Assembly (NCBI GenBank): GCA_029265615.1 | Contig: JAJUIB010000005.1 | Location: 62,001 to 126,000 of the forward strand | Reading direction: 5' to 3' | DNA from: Spirochaetota bacterium | GTDB taxonomy: Bacteria; Spirochaetota; Spirochaetia; Treponematales; Rectinemataceae | Length of the DNA: 64,000 nt | In this document: piece after piece, positions 17,888 through 26,216 of the stretch | Layout of the letters: every line of letters starts with the position of its first letter | Numbering within the stretch: the first letter of the stretch is position 1 | Translations under genes and position numbers: made by a program | Notes under the pieces: model-generated | What the model saw: the letters and a program-made list of their open reading frames with translations, nothing else | The model's database searches: none | Told to the model about the DNA's origin: nothing

Positions 17888-19261
17888 CTAGAACTTCATC
17901 GACGCTTGGATGGTCGAAGTGACGACGAAGTCCGCCTTCGCTGCATCCCACTTGGCGTCATACTTGAGCGTGAGCACCGAGGCTCCCGTCTTATAGTTTA
18001 CGGCCAAGCCGATCACCGCATCGGTCGGATCGACAAGATCCTCCCAGAATCCCTGTACCTTGCCGAGGTAGTACTTCTCGTAGGAAGCATCGAAGTAGAA
18101 GCCGCCGATAATCCCTTCGCCGAGCCGAGCTAGTGCCTTTGCGTGTGGGTAGTCGGCCTGGTTCTCGGTCGCCGGCGTCGGGATGGGTTTGAAGGGACCG
18201 TCGAGCGAGGCGAGGAAGACAAGCTTGTCCTTAATGAGCGAGGTGCCGAGGCTCGCGTACCAGCCTGCGAACATATCGCCACCACTCGGCTTGTCCATAT
18301 AGGCGTATTTGAAGGCGCGATAGAGGTCGTAGTTCCCGTCAAAATACGCGGGGATAAAGCCCTCCTGGAGGAACCGGATCTGTGCGCCGTAGGTGAAGAG
18401 GCCGAGGAGCCTTCCGCCAAAGCCGAGCATCGCGCCCATCGAGTCATTTGGCTCAAAGGCAATGTCCGCAAAGGCGGCGAGGGGGAAGAGCTTCCCGCCG
18501 AGAATGGGCACGGTAAGGTCGGCGCCGTAGACCGTGACGGGCTTGGAAGCCGCAGGAAGGCCGGGAATCGACGAGGGATTTGCAATATAGAGGTAGGGAT
18601 CGCGGTCAACGACCAGTGTAAGGCCTAGCTGTGCGTTTTTTATGATCGGGATCGAGGTCCCGACAAGCGGCCGGGCGTAGAGCCGCGCGCCTATGACATC
18701 GAAGCGTGCGAGATTTCCCGTCGCAAGCTCAAGTCCGAGGTAGGGGAAATTCACAAGAGCGCCGTCGACGCCGACATTGAGGCCAAAGAGCCGCGTTTCC
18801 GGCATGAAGCTCATGTTCGAATACGAACCCATGATAAAGCCGTTGCCGAGCGTGAGATCGGCAATCGATCCGAGCTTCGCATAGAGGGGATCCTCCCCCT
18901 TCACCCCATAGCGCACATAAAGGAGCTTAGGCAGGTAGATGTCGAAAAACGACTTGCCGTTTCCGTTATAGTCGGGAACCCAGTCGTCGGGATAGATTTC
19001 GACCGCCTGATCCGGGCTTGGATACAGTTTGAAGCGGAGTGTGAGGTCGACGCCAATGCCGAACTTGCCGAACGCTATATCCGGCTGAAAGCCCAATTTG
19101 GTCCACGCCTCGCTCGTGCCGCCCGGTCCCGTGGGGAGGACGTCGGTGCCGAGGTTAAGGCCGGCTTGGAAGGCGAGGGGATTCGCGCTAGGCTCGGCAC
19201 CCTCCGCGAAACCTGCAAGCGCGACGAGGGCAAGCAGGGCCGCCGCAACTAACTTCCTCAT
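17888..19261 (-). CDS. Outer-membrane beta-barrel protein, paralogue of the downstream FecR-barrel
   Basis: A 457-residue protein with a signal peptide (MRKLVAAALLALVALAGFAEG) and a barrel-like body ending TSTIQASMKF, again with a terminal Phe. Motifs shared with its neighbour include YVRYGVKGEDPLYAKLGSI with DLTLGNGFIMGSYSN (neighbour: FFVKVGNLKGLTLGHGLVM) and RLFGLNVGVDGA (neighbour: RRVGLNLGVDGG). This gene lacks the FecR module. TAAGGAGG lies just before the ATG. The genes are 23 bp apart and co-transcribed, ending in the strong terminator beyond the FecR gene. Confidence 0.65.
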   Translation of the reverse strand: MRKLVAAALLALVALAGFAEGAEPSANPLAFQAGLNLGTDVLPTGPGGTSEAWTKLGFQPDIAFGKFGIGVDLTLRFKLYPSPDQAVEIYPDDWVPDYNGNGKSFFDIYLPKLLYVRYGVKGEDPLYAKLGSIADLTLGNGFIMGSYSNMSFMPETRLFGLNVGVDGALVNFPYLGLELATGNLARFDVIGARLYARPLVGTSIPIIKNAQLGLTLVVDRDPYLYIANPSSIPGLPAASKPVTVYGADLTVPILGGKLFPLAAFADIAFEPNDSMGAMLGFGGRLLGLFTYGAQIRFLQEGFIPAYFDGNYDLYRAFKYAYMDKPSGGDMFAGWYASLGTSLIKDKLVFLASLDGPFKPIPTPATENQADYPHAKALARLGEGIIGGFYFDASYEKYYLGKVQGFWEDLVDPTDAVIGLAVNYKTGASVLTLKYDAKWDAAKADFVVTSTIQASMKF

Positions 19262-19452
19262 ATTGTGAAACCTCCTTAGGCTCGTAGCCGATCATGTGCT
19301 CCCCATAGTATATAACCGAAGCGCCAAAAAAGCACTGATTCACGCTTGGTGTTACGAAGCTTGTGGTGCCCGGTTTGTTAGGCCTACGCTGCTATCGACG
19401 CTCGACCGCAAGTTATGCTAGGTTACTCTATCCCGCCGCTTCGGAGGAGCCC

Positions 19453-20925
19453 ATGGACTTCTTCGCCCGACTCGATGCCGTTGTCCGCGAACGGAGGAGC
19501 GCCCTCTGTGTCGGACTCGATCCTCGGATCCCAGCCACAAACCCCGACCCAAGGGCGGCGATTGTCGCCGCGAATCGTCGTCTTATCGCGGCAACGGCTC
19601 CTTATGCTGCCGCATTTAAGCCCAATCTTGCCTTTTACGAAGCCTTTGGCTCCGCCGGCTTTGAGGCGCTCGAGGAGACGCTTTCGTTCATACCCGATGA
19701 TATACCTGTCATTCTTGACGCCAAGCGTTGCGACATCGATGCGACCGCGGAGGCCTATGCGAAGAGCCTGTTCGGCCTTTTACAGGGCGATGCGGTGACC
19801 CTCTCGCCCTACATGGGACGCGATGCGGTTACACCCTTTCTCGCCTATGAGGGGAGGGGAGTTTTTCTTCTTTGCCGGACGAGCAACCCCGGTGCGGGCG
19901 CCCTGCAGGATCTTTCGGTTATCACTTCCGCGGGGAACGGGCCAGAGCCTCTCTATATCCAGGTCGCGCGCGAGTGCCTTTCCTGGAGCAGCCGCGCCTC
20001 AATCGGACTTGTGGTTGCGGGGAACGACACTGTGGCGCTCCGCGCGGTGCGGCAGGTCGCGCCCGCGGCCTGGTTCCTCGCTCCCGGCATAGGCGCCCAG
20101 GGCGGCAAACCCGTCGAAGCCTTTGCCGCCGGCCGACGCGAAGACGGTCTTGGTATTCTCGTTGTTGCGGCGCGCGCCGTTGCCGAGGCCGCCGACCCCG
20201 CACAGGCCGCCTGCGAGCTTCGCGATGCGATGGAGGCCGCCCGCAGTGCCGCATCGGCTGCGCCTGCGTATGCGCCCGGCATCGGGGGCGGCAATGCTAC
20301 TCCTTCCGCATCTGCGGCACAGGCCCGTGATGGGCTTAAGGATGCCTTTCTCGAAGCGCTCATTGCGACCGAATGTTTTCGGCTTGGCGACTTTGTTCTT
20401 AAAAGCGGCAAACGGAGCCCGTTCTATATCGACCTCCGCCGCCTTGTCTCCGATCCCGCGGCGCTTGCCCTCGCGGGCAAGGCCTATGCGCGGATTGCGG
20501 ATGGGCTTGCCTATACGCGAATTGCGGGCATCCCCGCCGCCGGCCTTCCCCTTGCGACAGCCGCCGCTCTTGCCACCGGGAAGCCTATGGTGTGGCCGCG
20601 CATGCCCGCCAAAGAGCATGGCACGGGCAACCGCGTCGAAGGCGCGTTTAGGGCTGGCGAGCACCTTCTTCTCCTCGATGATCTCATTACGACCGGCGCG
20701 AGCAAACTCGAGGCTGCGGACATTCTTCGGGGCGAGGGCCTCATTATCGAGGACCTTGTAGTGCTCATTGAGCGGGGGCGGCAGGGGCGGCACGACATGG
20801 AGGCGGCGGGCATACGCCTTCACGCCTTTGTGCACGTGCGCGAACTCTTTGCCGTCTGCGAGCGCCTCGGCCTTGTCGACACAGCCCGCCGCCGCGAGCT
20901 CGAAGCCTATGTCGACGCGGAATAG
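19453..20925 (+). CDS. pyrFE: Bifunctional orotidine-5'-phosphate decarboxylase / orotate phosphoribosyltransferase
   Basis: A 490-residue fusion doing the last two steps to UMP. Residues 1-280 are a type 2 OMP decarboxylase, with ALCVGLDPR, FKPNLAFYEAFG and the catalytic charged network DAKRCDIDATAEAYA (K91, D94). After an Ala-rich linker, residues about 320-490 are orotate phosphoribosyltransferase, with LKSGKRSPFYIDLR and the PRPP-binding motif LLLDDLITTGAS near residue 410. The usual eukaryotic order is OPRT-ODC; here the decarboxylase comes first. GGAGG lies 6 bp before the ATG at 19453. It complements pyrKD at 10.9-12.7 kb. Confidence 0.92.
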   Translation: MDFFARLDAVVRERRSALCVGLDPRIPATNPDPRAAIVAANRRLIAATAPYAAAFKPNLAFYEAFGSAGFEALEETLSFIPDDIPVILDAKRCDIDATAEAYAKSLFGLLQGDAVTLSPYMGRDAVTPFLAYEGRGVFLLCRTSNPGAGALQDLSVITSAGNGPEPLYIQVARECLSWSSRASIGLVVAGNDTVALRAVRQVAPAAWFLAPGIGAQGGKPVEAFAAGRREDGLGILVVAARAVAEAADPAQAACELRDAMEAARSAASAAPAYAPGIGGGNATPSASAAQARDGLKDAFLEALIATECFRLGDFVLKSGKRSPFYIDLRRLVSDPAALALAGKAYARIADGLAYTRIAGIPAAGLPLATAAALATGKPMVWPRMPAKEHGTGNRVEGAFRAGEHLLLLDDLITTGASKLEAADILRGEGLIIEDLVVLIERGRQGRHDMEAAGIRLHAFVHVRELFAVCERLGLVDTARRRELEAYVDAE

Positions 20926-20946
20926 CGGACAAGGCCTGCCTGTCGC

Positions 20947-21375
20947 TTAGTTTTGCGACGCGGCAATCATGTCTTTGAGGTTTTTTTTTGCGGCGTAGCT
21001 CCGGAGGTGGTTGTCCATTTCCCGCCATATTCCTCCCGCCGCGCAGTCTTCGACCGAGCATGATTGCGCGCGCCGCCCGCAGCTACAGGGGGCGATGCCG
21101 AGGCTTTCGCCCGAGGCTTCAAGGATGTCGAGAAGACTTATTTCGGCGGCCGGGCGGGCGAGATAGAAACCGCCCCCCGGACCGCGCACCGATTTGATGA
21201 CGCCGCCCCGTCGTAGCCTGAAAAATATCTGTTCAAGGAATTCTGGCGAGATGCCTTCCCGCTCGGCGACCGCCTTGATGGTGACAGGTTTGTCTTCGGC
21301 GCTTGTCTCGGCAAGGGCGATGGCGGCTCGCAGGGCATAGCGACCTTTCGTGGTGATGCGCACGTCAGGCTCCAT
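20947..21375 (-). CDS. Rrf2-family transcription regulator, IscR-like
   Basis: A 142-residue winged-helix regulator: TTKGRYALRAAIALA, the DNA-reading SPEFLEQIFFRLRRGGVIKSVRGPGGGFYLAR wing, and a Cys cluster CSCGRRAQSC with C97, C99, C106 and C111. The cluster suggests a [2Fe-2S] or other redox-active centre, as in IscR, NsrR or CymR relatives. Its own promoter contains an inverted repeat, which predicts autoregulation. No iron-sulfur or cysteine operon is adjacent, so the regulon is open. Confidence 0.85.
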   Translation of the reverse strand: MEPDVRITTKGRYALRAAIALAETSAEDKPVTIKAVAEREGISPEFLEQIFFRLRRGGVIKSVRGPGGGFYLARPAAEISLLDILEASGESLGIAPCSCGRRAQSCSVEDCAAGGIWREMDNHLRSYAAKKNLKDMIAASQN

Positions 21376-21390
21376 TACGCAATTATTTAC

Positions 21391-21424
21391 GGAGTATATT
21401 ACTCATTTTATTCCAAATTGACAA
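21391..21424 (-). promoter_or_regulatory. Promoter and putative operator of the Rrf2 gene
   Basis: Minus strand: -35 TTGTCA (21419-21424), 17-bp spacer, -10 TAATAT (21396-21401). The -10 box is buried in the inverted repeat GAGTA-ATA-TACTC, well placed for repression by the gene's own product. Confidence 0.65.
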
Positions 21425-21548
21425 GCGATTTTGCCGGTTTTTATATACAAAGCCTGGGACAGTCCCGCCGCCTGCATACGGGATACCTCGCCGAGGCGTT
21501 CGTCGCGATGGGGCGGGCCTCATGACCGCCCGTCCGCATACGGGATTT

Positions 21549-22559
21549 CTAGCTGCTCGCCTCGATGCGCCACGCGCGGTGGATTTTGCGATCGCGAAAA
21601 TCGGGCGGAATGCTCTCCTCGCTTACATCCTGCACCCTCCCTTCGACAAGGCGTGGATCAAAGATGAGCCTGCGCGAGTTGGAGGAAAAATAGAGCGTCC
21701 CGCCCGGCGCCAAAACGGCAAGGCAGGCGCGAATAAGATCGGGCCACGCGCGATTCACGTCGAAGTCCGTAGGCGATGCTTTCGAATTGGAGAAGGTCGG
21801 CGGGTCGGCAATGATGAGGTCCCAGCGTGTGCTGCGGCTTTTCGCCTCCGCGAGGAAGCTGCGCGCCTCGGCACGGATGAGGGGCCGCGAGGGGCCGCCT
21901 AGTCCATTGAGCGCTAGATTGCGCTCCGCCCAGGCAAGATAGGTGTTGGAAAGATCGACCGAGCTGACAAGCTCGGCTCCTCCCGCCGCCGCATGGACGG
22001 AAAAGCTGCCGGTATAGCAAAAGAGGTTGAGGACCCGTCTGCCCGCGGCCTCTGCGCGCACGCGTGCGCGCAAGGGGCGATGGTCGAGAAACAGACCGGT
22101 ATCGAGGTAGTCGGAAAGGTTGACCAAGAAGGAAAGACCGCCCTCGCGTACGATCCGTTCCGCCTTGCCGCTCCCCCTGCGTTCATACTGTGCATCGCCC
22201 CGCATTTTCCGGCGTGTTCGGACGAACACGGACTCAAGCTCGACGCCAAGCGTTGCCGCGGCGGCCTCTGCCATGCGCGAAAGCCAGGCCAGTTCCTCGG
22301 CAAGGTCTTTTTCGTAGGGGCGCTCGTAGAGCGCAAGCGAAAGCGCCGCGTCTTTGCCGCCGAGCGGCCCTTCGGCGGTAGCGTCCGTTGCGGAAGGCGA
22401 GCGGAATAGCTCGATGGCCAGCGGAATTTCGGGAATGTCCCGATCGTAGAGCCGCACCGCGCCCACGCGCTCCGTGCGCGCCCATCGCCTTAGCGACTTT
22501 TCATTTTTTGCAAGGCGGCGCGCAAGGTAGTCCGCCTGACGCTCGTCTTTTTCACCCAC
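21549..22559 (-). CDS. RlmK-like 23S rRNA methyltransferase
   Basis: A 336-residue class I SAM-dependent methyltransferase resembling the RlmK half of E. coli RlmKL or RlmI. Diagnostic blocks are LSDYLDTGLFLDHRPLR, the SAM motif I VLNLFCYTGSFSVHAA, VDLSNTYLAWAERNL and the catalytic DLIIADPPTFSNS. E. coli RlmK makes m7G2069 in 23S rRNA. The N-terminal ~140 residues match the RNA-binding portion usually found upstream. It lies 18 bp downstream of rex on the same strand, so co-transcription is likely. Confidence 0.8.
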   Translation of the reverse strand: MGEKDERQADYLARRLAKNEKSLRRWARTERVGAVRLYDRDIPEIPLAIELFRSPSATDATAEGPLGGKDAALSLALYERPYEKDLAEELAWLSRMAEAAAATLGVELESVFVRTRRKMRGDAQYERRGSGKAERIVREGGLSFLVNLSDYLDTGLFLDHRPLRARVRAEAAGRRVLNLFCYTGSFSVHAAAGGAELVSSVDLSNTYLAWAERNLALNGLGGPSRPLIRAEARSFLAEAKSRSTRWDLIIADPPTFSNSKASPTDFDVNRAWPDLIRACLAVLAPGGTLYFSSNSRRLIFDPRLVEGRVQDVSEESIPPDFRDRKIHRAWRIEASS

Positions 22560-22577
22560 AGTCGGCGGGGCGCTGGA

Positions 22578-23222
22578 CTAGATCATGCGACCCTTGCGGG
22601 TCTGCATCATGATCGACAAGAGGGCGTAGCCGGAGGAGAGGTCTTCCCTCTGGACGACAACCTCGTCGGGAACCTTGAGCTTGGTGTTGGTGAAGTTCCA
22701 GATCGCCTTGATGCCGGCACGGACGAGAAGCTCCGCCGTAGCCTGCGCATTCGGCGAAGGCACGGCAAGCACGGCGATTTCCGCGCCAAGGCTCTTTATG
22801 CCCTGTTCGATTGTGTCCATGGACAGTATGGGGACGCCATGGATGTGCTGGCCGATTTTCGCGGCATCGGTATCGAAGGCGGCGACAAAGTGTAAGCCAT
22901 GGAGCTGGAATTCCTGATAGCCGAGTAGGGCGGAACCGAGATTGCCGGCACCGACTAAGACCGCGTCATGGGCCTCGTCCCAGCCGAGATAATGCTCGAT
23001 GGCGGCGACCAGCGCTTCCACGGGGTAGCCTTTTTTCGGCTTTCCCACGATGCCGGTGATCGCAAGATCCTTGCGCACCTGGATGGGCTCGAGGTTGAGC
23101 TCCTGGGCGATGACCGTTCCCGAAATGTAGTAGTCGCCCGCACGTTGCGCCTGGCGGATAATATGGAGGTAGGAGGGAAGTCGACGCACGGATGGTGCGT
23201 ACGAAATCTTCATCTTGGCCAT
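22578..23222 (-). CDS. rex: Redox-sensing transcriptional repressor Rex
   Basis: A 214-residue Rex protein, which represses fermentative and respiratory genes until NADH rises. The N-terminal winged helix (SVRRLPSYLHIIRQA, then GTVIAQELNLEPIQVRKDLA) is followed by GIVGKPKKGYPVEAL and the NAD-binding Rossmann motif VLVGAGNLGSALLGY. The C-terminal swapped helix is at YALLSIMMQ. Length is typical. A TATCGATAAAAA element lies upstream and recurs before the aldehyde-oxidoreductase operon. Confidence 0.92.
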   Translation of the reverse strand: MAKMKISYAPSVRRLPSYLHIIRQAQRAGDYYISGTVIAQELNLEPIQVRKDLAITGIVGKPKKGYPVEALVAAIEHYLGWDEAHDAVLVGAGNLGSALLGYQEFQLHGLHFVAAFDTDAAKIGQHIHGVPILSMDTIEQGIKSLGAEIAVLAVPSPNAQATAELLVRAGIKAIWNFTNTKLKVPDEVVVQREDLSSGYALLSIMMQTRKGRMI

Positions 23223-23254
23223 GGCTTCTCCAATCGCTAGGGAAGTGTGGCCCG

Positions 23255-23266
23255 TATCGATAAAAA
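23255..23266. promoter_or_regulatory. TATCGATAAAAA element upstream of rex
   Basis: An exact 12-nt match to 29403-29414 in front of the aldehyde-oxidoreductase operon. It lies about 33 bp upstream of the rex start, close to a TTGACT box on the minus strand (23267-23274 region). Confidence 0.35.
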
Positions 23267-23300
23267 AGTCAAGATAGTTTTTTTCTAATTTTAGCGCGTC

Positions 23301-23383
23301 TGCGTAAGGGCAACCTTAGGGCGGTGAAGCGGAAATAAAAAAGCCCCGGGGAAAAAGGAGGTTAAAACCCCGGAGCTTACGCA
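23301..23383 (+). other. Structured leader-like region with two competing helices
   Basis: Helix A: 23341-23351 pairs with 23368-23378 (11 positions, one C-A mismatch) around a 16-nt loop that exposes AAGGAGG. Helix B: TGCGTAAG (23301-23308) pairs perfectly with CTTACGCA (23376-23383). The helices share CTT at 23376-23378, so they are mutually exclusive. It lies in the long leader of the NSS transporter. No known riboswitch consensus (glycine, SAM, lysine, c-di-GMP) was recognised. Confidence 0.35.
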
Positions 23384-23742
23384 CAGCGTAGAGTCATGAC
23401 GAACTCTTGGTATAAATATACACAGCCGGGCCTTCAGGCGCAAGTGGCTTTGAGAAAAAATACAGCCCGCCTTCGGCCGTGCGGATGTGCGTGTAGCTAC
23501 CTACGGGACCGAATTGCGGCGCGCCACCTCTTCTCCGATGTGCCACCCCGCCTTCAAGGCCGTGAGGGTGTTTTGAAGGTCGAAAAACAGCTATACATCC
23601 GTCATGTTGTTCGGCGCGAATTAAAGTTAACCACGCTTCTTTTTACGAATACATCCGCAGGGCCTTTTGTATAATCATCGCGGTCGTCCTTTACGCGCGT
23701 GAGGCGAAAGGATGGCGGAACCGTACCAAACAAGGAGGCGCG
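23384..23742 (+). other. Intergenic remainder of the NSS transporter leader
   Basis: No convincing gene. A TATAAT at 23670-23675 could be the -10 box, though no good -35 is seen 17 bp upstream. CAAGGAGG just before 23743 is the ribosome site of the transporter. Confidence 0.4.
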
Positions 23743-25299
23743 ATGTCTGAAGCAAAGCGCGAAAATTGGGGCTCGAAAGTAGGCCTCATCCTGGCCATGG
23801 CGGGCAATGCCATCGGCCTTGGCAATTTCTGGAGGTACCCGTACCAGGCCGCCGCCAATGGCGGTGGCGCCTTTATGATTCCGTACTTCTTTGCCCTTGT
23901 TTTCATGGGTATTCCGCTCATGTTCGTCGAGTGGAACCTCGGCAAGACGGGCGGCAAGTACGGCCACGGGACCCTCGGTCCGATGGTGTATCTGCAGGCC
24001 CGAGAAAAGGCCAAGCCCCGCAGCGCGGCGGTTATCGGCGCGATTGCCGGCGGCTTTGCCTTTGCCGTCACGGTCCTCGTCAACTCCTACTACAACCACA
24101 TCATCGGCTGGACCCTCGGCTACTCCGTGATGTCCTTCACGGGCGGCTACATGGATCCTGCGAAGAAGACGGTTGAGATCCTCTCCGCCTACCTCGCCAA
24201 CCCCGCGAACCTGGCGTTCTGGATCGTCACGCTCGCCCTCCTTGCGCTCGCCGTCAACGGCGGTATCAAGAAGGGCATCGAGGTGGTGGCGAAGCTCCTC
24301 ATGCCGCTCATTTACGTGTTCGGCATCATCCTCATCGTGAAGACCCTCACCCTTGGCTCCCCCGTGAAGCCCGACTGGTCGCCGCTCGCCGGTCTCGACT
24401 TCATCTGGACGCCACGCTGGCAGGACCTCAATTTCAAGTCCGCCATGGCCGCCGCGGGGCAGATATTCTTCACCCTTTCCCTTGGCATGGGCATCATCGC
24501 GAACTACGCGTCCTACCTCAAGGCCGATGACGACATCGTGCTCTCCGGCTTTACGACGGTTGCGCTCAACGAGTTCGCAGAGGTCATCCTCGGCGGCACT
24601 ATCGCCATCCCGATCGCCTTCACCTTCCTCGGGCCCGAGGGCCTTGGCGCGGGCGTCGGCCTCTCCTTCATCAGCCTTCCGAACATTTTCCGCTCTATGT
24701 CGGGCGGCGGACTCTTCGGCGGCCTCTGGTTCCTCCTCCTCTTCTTCGCGGGCTTTACGAGCGCAATCGCGATGTTCAACTACCTCACCGCGCTTCTTGA
24801 GGAGGAGATGGGGATTAAGAGGAGCGTCGGCAGCTGGGCGATCTTCGGCCTGTACATCCTCGTCGGTATTCCCATCGCGCTTGAGGCGACCATCGGTGGC
24901 AAGGGCTTAGACGGCCTCAACTACTTCAGCTCGGTGGACAACTGGGTTGGCAGCGTCTTCCTCATCGTCCTCGGCCTCATCGAAGTCATCGTGACGGGCT
25001 GGCTCATGGGCCAGAAGGGCCTCGACGAGATCAACCGCGGCTCCTATTGGAAGCTTCCGAAGTGGTTCTATGTCGCCTTCATCCAGGTGCTCACCCCGAT
25101 TTCGATCCTCGCCTTCCTCGTCGGCTTCCTCGTGACGACCTTTCAGAGCGGCACCTACAAGGTGGTGGATACCTGGAGTCTCGCCGGTACGATCGTGAGC
25201 TTCGCGGTGGTGGTTCTTGGCGCGATCCAGGCCTACCTCAACATCAAGCGGAAGTACGGCGAGGAGCTAGCCTCCAACACCGTCAAGATCCTGAAGTAA
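23743..25299 (+). CDS. Sodium-dependent transporter, NSS/SNF family
   Basis: A 518-residue inner-membrane symporter of the neurotransmitter:sodium family (LeuT fold), with about 11-12 helices. The signature NAIGLGNFWRYPYQAAANGG (residues 22-41) forms TM1 with the Na+ and substrate sites. Other conserved parts are SLGMGIIANYASYL and FAGFTSAIAMFNYLTALLEEEMG. Bacterial members import amino acids such as alanine, methionine, tyrosine or tryptophan. A MetS-like microprotein follows 10 bp downstream, which points to the MetP/MetS type importing methionine or alanine. The leader is unusually long and structured, hinting at RNA-level control. Confidence 0.88.
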   Translation: MSEAKRENWGSKVGLILAMAGNAIGLGNFWRYPYQAAANGGGAFMIPYFFALVFMGIPLMFVEWNLGKTGGKYGHGTLGPMVYLQAREKAKPRSAAVIGAIAGGFAFAVTVLVNSYYNHIIGWTLGYSVMSFTGGYMDPAKKTVEILSAYLANPANLAFWIVTLALLALAVNGGIKKGIEVVAKLLMPLIYVFGIILIVKTLTLGSPVKPDWSPLAGLDFIWTPRWQDLNFKSAMAAAGQIFFTLSLGMGIIANYASYLKADDDIVLSGFTTVALNEFAEVILGGTIAIPIAFTFLGPEGLGAGVGLSFISLPNIFRSMSGGGLFGGLWFLLLFFAGFTSAIAMFNYLTALLEEEMGIKRSVGSWAIFGLYILVGIPIALEATIGGKGLDGLNYFSSVDNWVGSVFLIVLGLIEVIVTGWLMGQKGLDEINRGSYWKLPKWFYVAFIQVLTPISILAFLVGFLVTTFQSGTYKVVDTWSLAGTIVSFAVVVLGAIQAYLNIKRKYGEELASNTVKILK

Positions 25300-25309
25300 G
25301 GAGGTCGAC

Positions 25310-25408
25310 ATGTCCGCTGGAGCCCTTATGTTTATGCTCCTTGCGTGGGCCATCATCATCGGCTGCACCGTGATCGGCCTCTCGAGCATTCTGAAGCATC
25401 AGAAGTAA
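25310..25408 (+). CDS. metS: MetS-like small subunit of NSS transporter
   Basis: A 32-residue membrane microprotein, MSAGALMFMLLAWAIIIGCT followed by VIGLSSILKHQK: one transmembrane helix with a short basic C-terminal tail. AAGGAGGTCGAC precedes the ATG and the gene begins 10 bp after the transporter stop. Corynebacterium MetS and relatives are similar one-helix partners needed for MetP-type NSS transporters. Position, length and topology all fit. Many annotations would miss it because of its size. Confidence 0.75.
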   Translation: MSAGALMFMLLAWAIIIGCTVIGLSSILKHQK

Positions 25409-25420
25409 GGTTTTACGCTT

Positions 25421-25450
25421 CCGCTTCCGGGCTTTTGCGCCCGGAAGCGG
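25421..25450 (+). terminator. Hairpin after metS
   Basis: A perfect 12-bp stem, CCGCTTCCGGGC / GCCCGGAAGCGG, with a TTTTGC loop, 12 bp beyond the metS stop. No U-run follows. Confidence 0.6.
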
Positions 25451-25535
25451 TGGCTACTGACAGCGCCTCGGGACGCGTGCGAGCGATCCTTGAGGCGCAG
25501 TGCCTTTCGCTCCGAAATCCCTTTTGCGAGGCGAC

Positions 25536-26201
25536 ATGAAGCTCTTAAAACTCCTCGACGACCTCGAGCTCCGCATCAAAAAGGAAATCCTTGTGCCGGG
25601 CGACCGAGATTTGGCCTTGAAGGCGCTTAACCGTCTCCGCGCCAAATTCGTCGACTTAGGCTCGCTCGACGAAGCGGCCCCCGCCTATGTCGGCCTGTGC
25701 TCCCGCCTCGAAAAACTGCTTGAGGTGTCGCCTCTGTCGAAGGCGGCCGTCCAGGGGGGGCTCGACTACGCCGCGGCTTCCTGGTATGACCTATCGGGTC
25801 GGCTTGGTCCCTATAGACGTTATGTCTACGCCTTTTTCGGCGCTTCGATTTCGTTTTTTGCCCTCGCGCCGCAGTTCTTCCCGCCGGTGCTACCGATCCT
25901 CTTTGTCGTTCCGGTTTTTCTCGCGATCCGTGGTCTCAAGCGGAGGAGCCGCCAGGGTTTTTCGCTCAGCATGCTCGTTTATCCGGTGTCGCTTCTTGCC
26001 GCCTCGGCGGCCGCGCGGGCCTATGTCCCCGCTCTCGGCGACTGGAATTCTTTCATCGCCTCGCAGGCGAACGCATACCGCGCGAGCCAGGGGCTTGCCG
26101 CAGGCATTTCGGTCGCCTCCATCGTTCTCACCGTCGTTTCGTTCGCATCGGCACTCTATGGCTCGATCGCGGGCTTCAGGCACCGGGATATGTTCGTGTG
26201 A
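25536..26201 (+). CDS. Hypothetical membrane protein
   Basis: A 221-residue protein of unknown family. The N-terminal ~95 residues are soluble and helical (LLKLLDDLELRIKKEILVPG, LRAKFVDLGSLDEA). Four hydrophobic segments follow: FFGASISFFALAPQF, VLPILFVVPVFLAIRG, MLVYPVSLLAASAAARAY and GISVASIVLTVVSFASALYG. The start at 25536 begins MKLLKLLDDLEL; an earlier ATG would add 12 residues with no better ribosome site. No catalytic motif is visible. It may be a spirochaete-specific inner-membrane protein. Confidence 0.65.
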   Translation: MKLLKLLDDLELRIKKEILVPGDRDLALKALNRLRAKFVDLGSLDEAAPAYVGLCSRLEKLLEVSPLSKAAVQGGLDYAAASWYDLSGRLGPYRRYVYAFFGASISFFALAPQFFPPVLPILFVVPVFLAIRGLKRRSRQGFSLSMLVYPVSLLAASAAARAYVPALGDWNSFIASQANAYRASQGLAAGISVASIVLTVVSFASALYGSIAGFRHRDMFV

Positions 26202-26216
26202 GGCTCAGACGCCCGT

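Noticed and set aside
16701-17891. 396-codon open frame antisense to the FecR-domain gene
   Set aside because: No family features; sense protein has signal peptide, FecR domain and terminal Phe.
23396-23674. 92-codon frame in the NSS leader
   Set aside because: No ribosome site or protein-like composition; overlaps the likely promoter.
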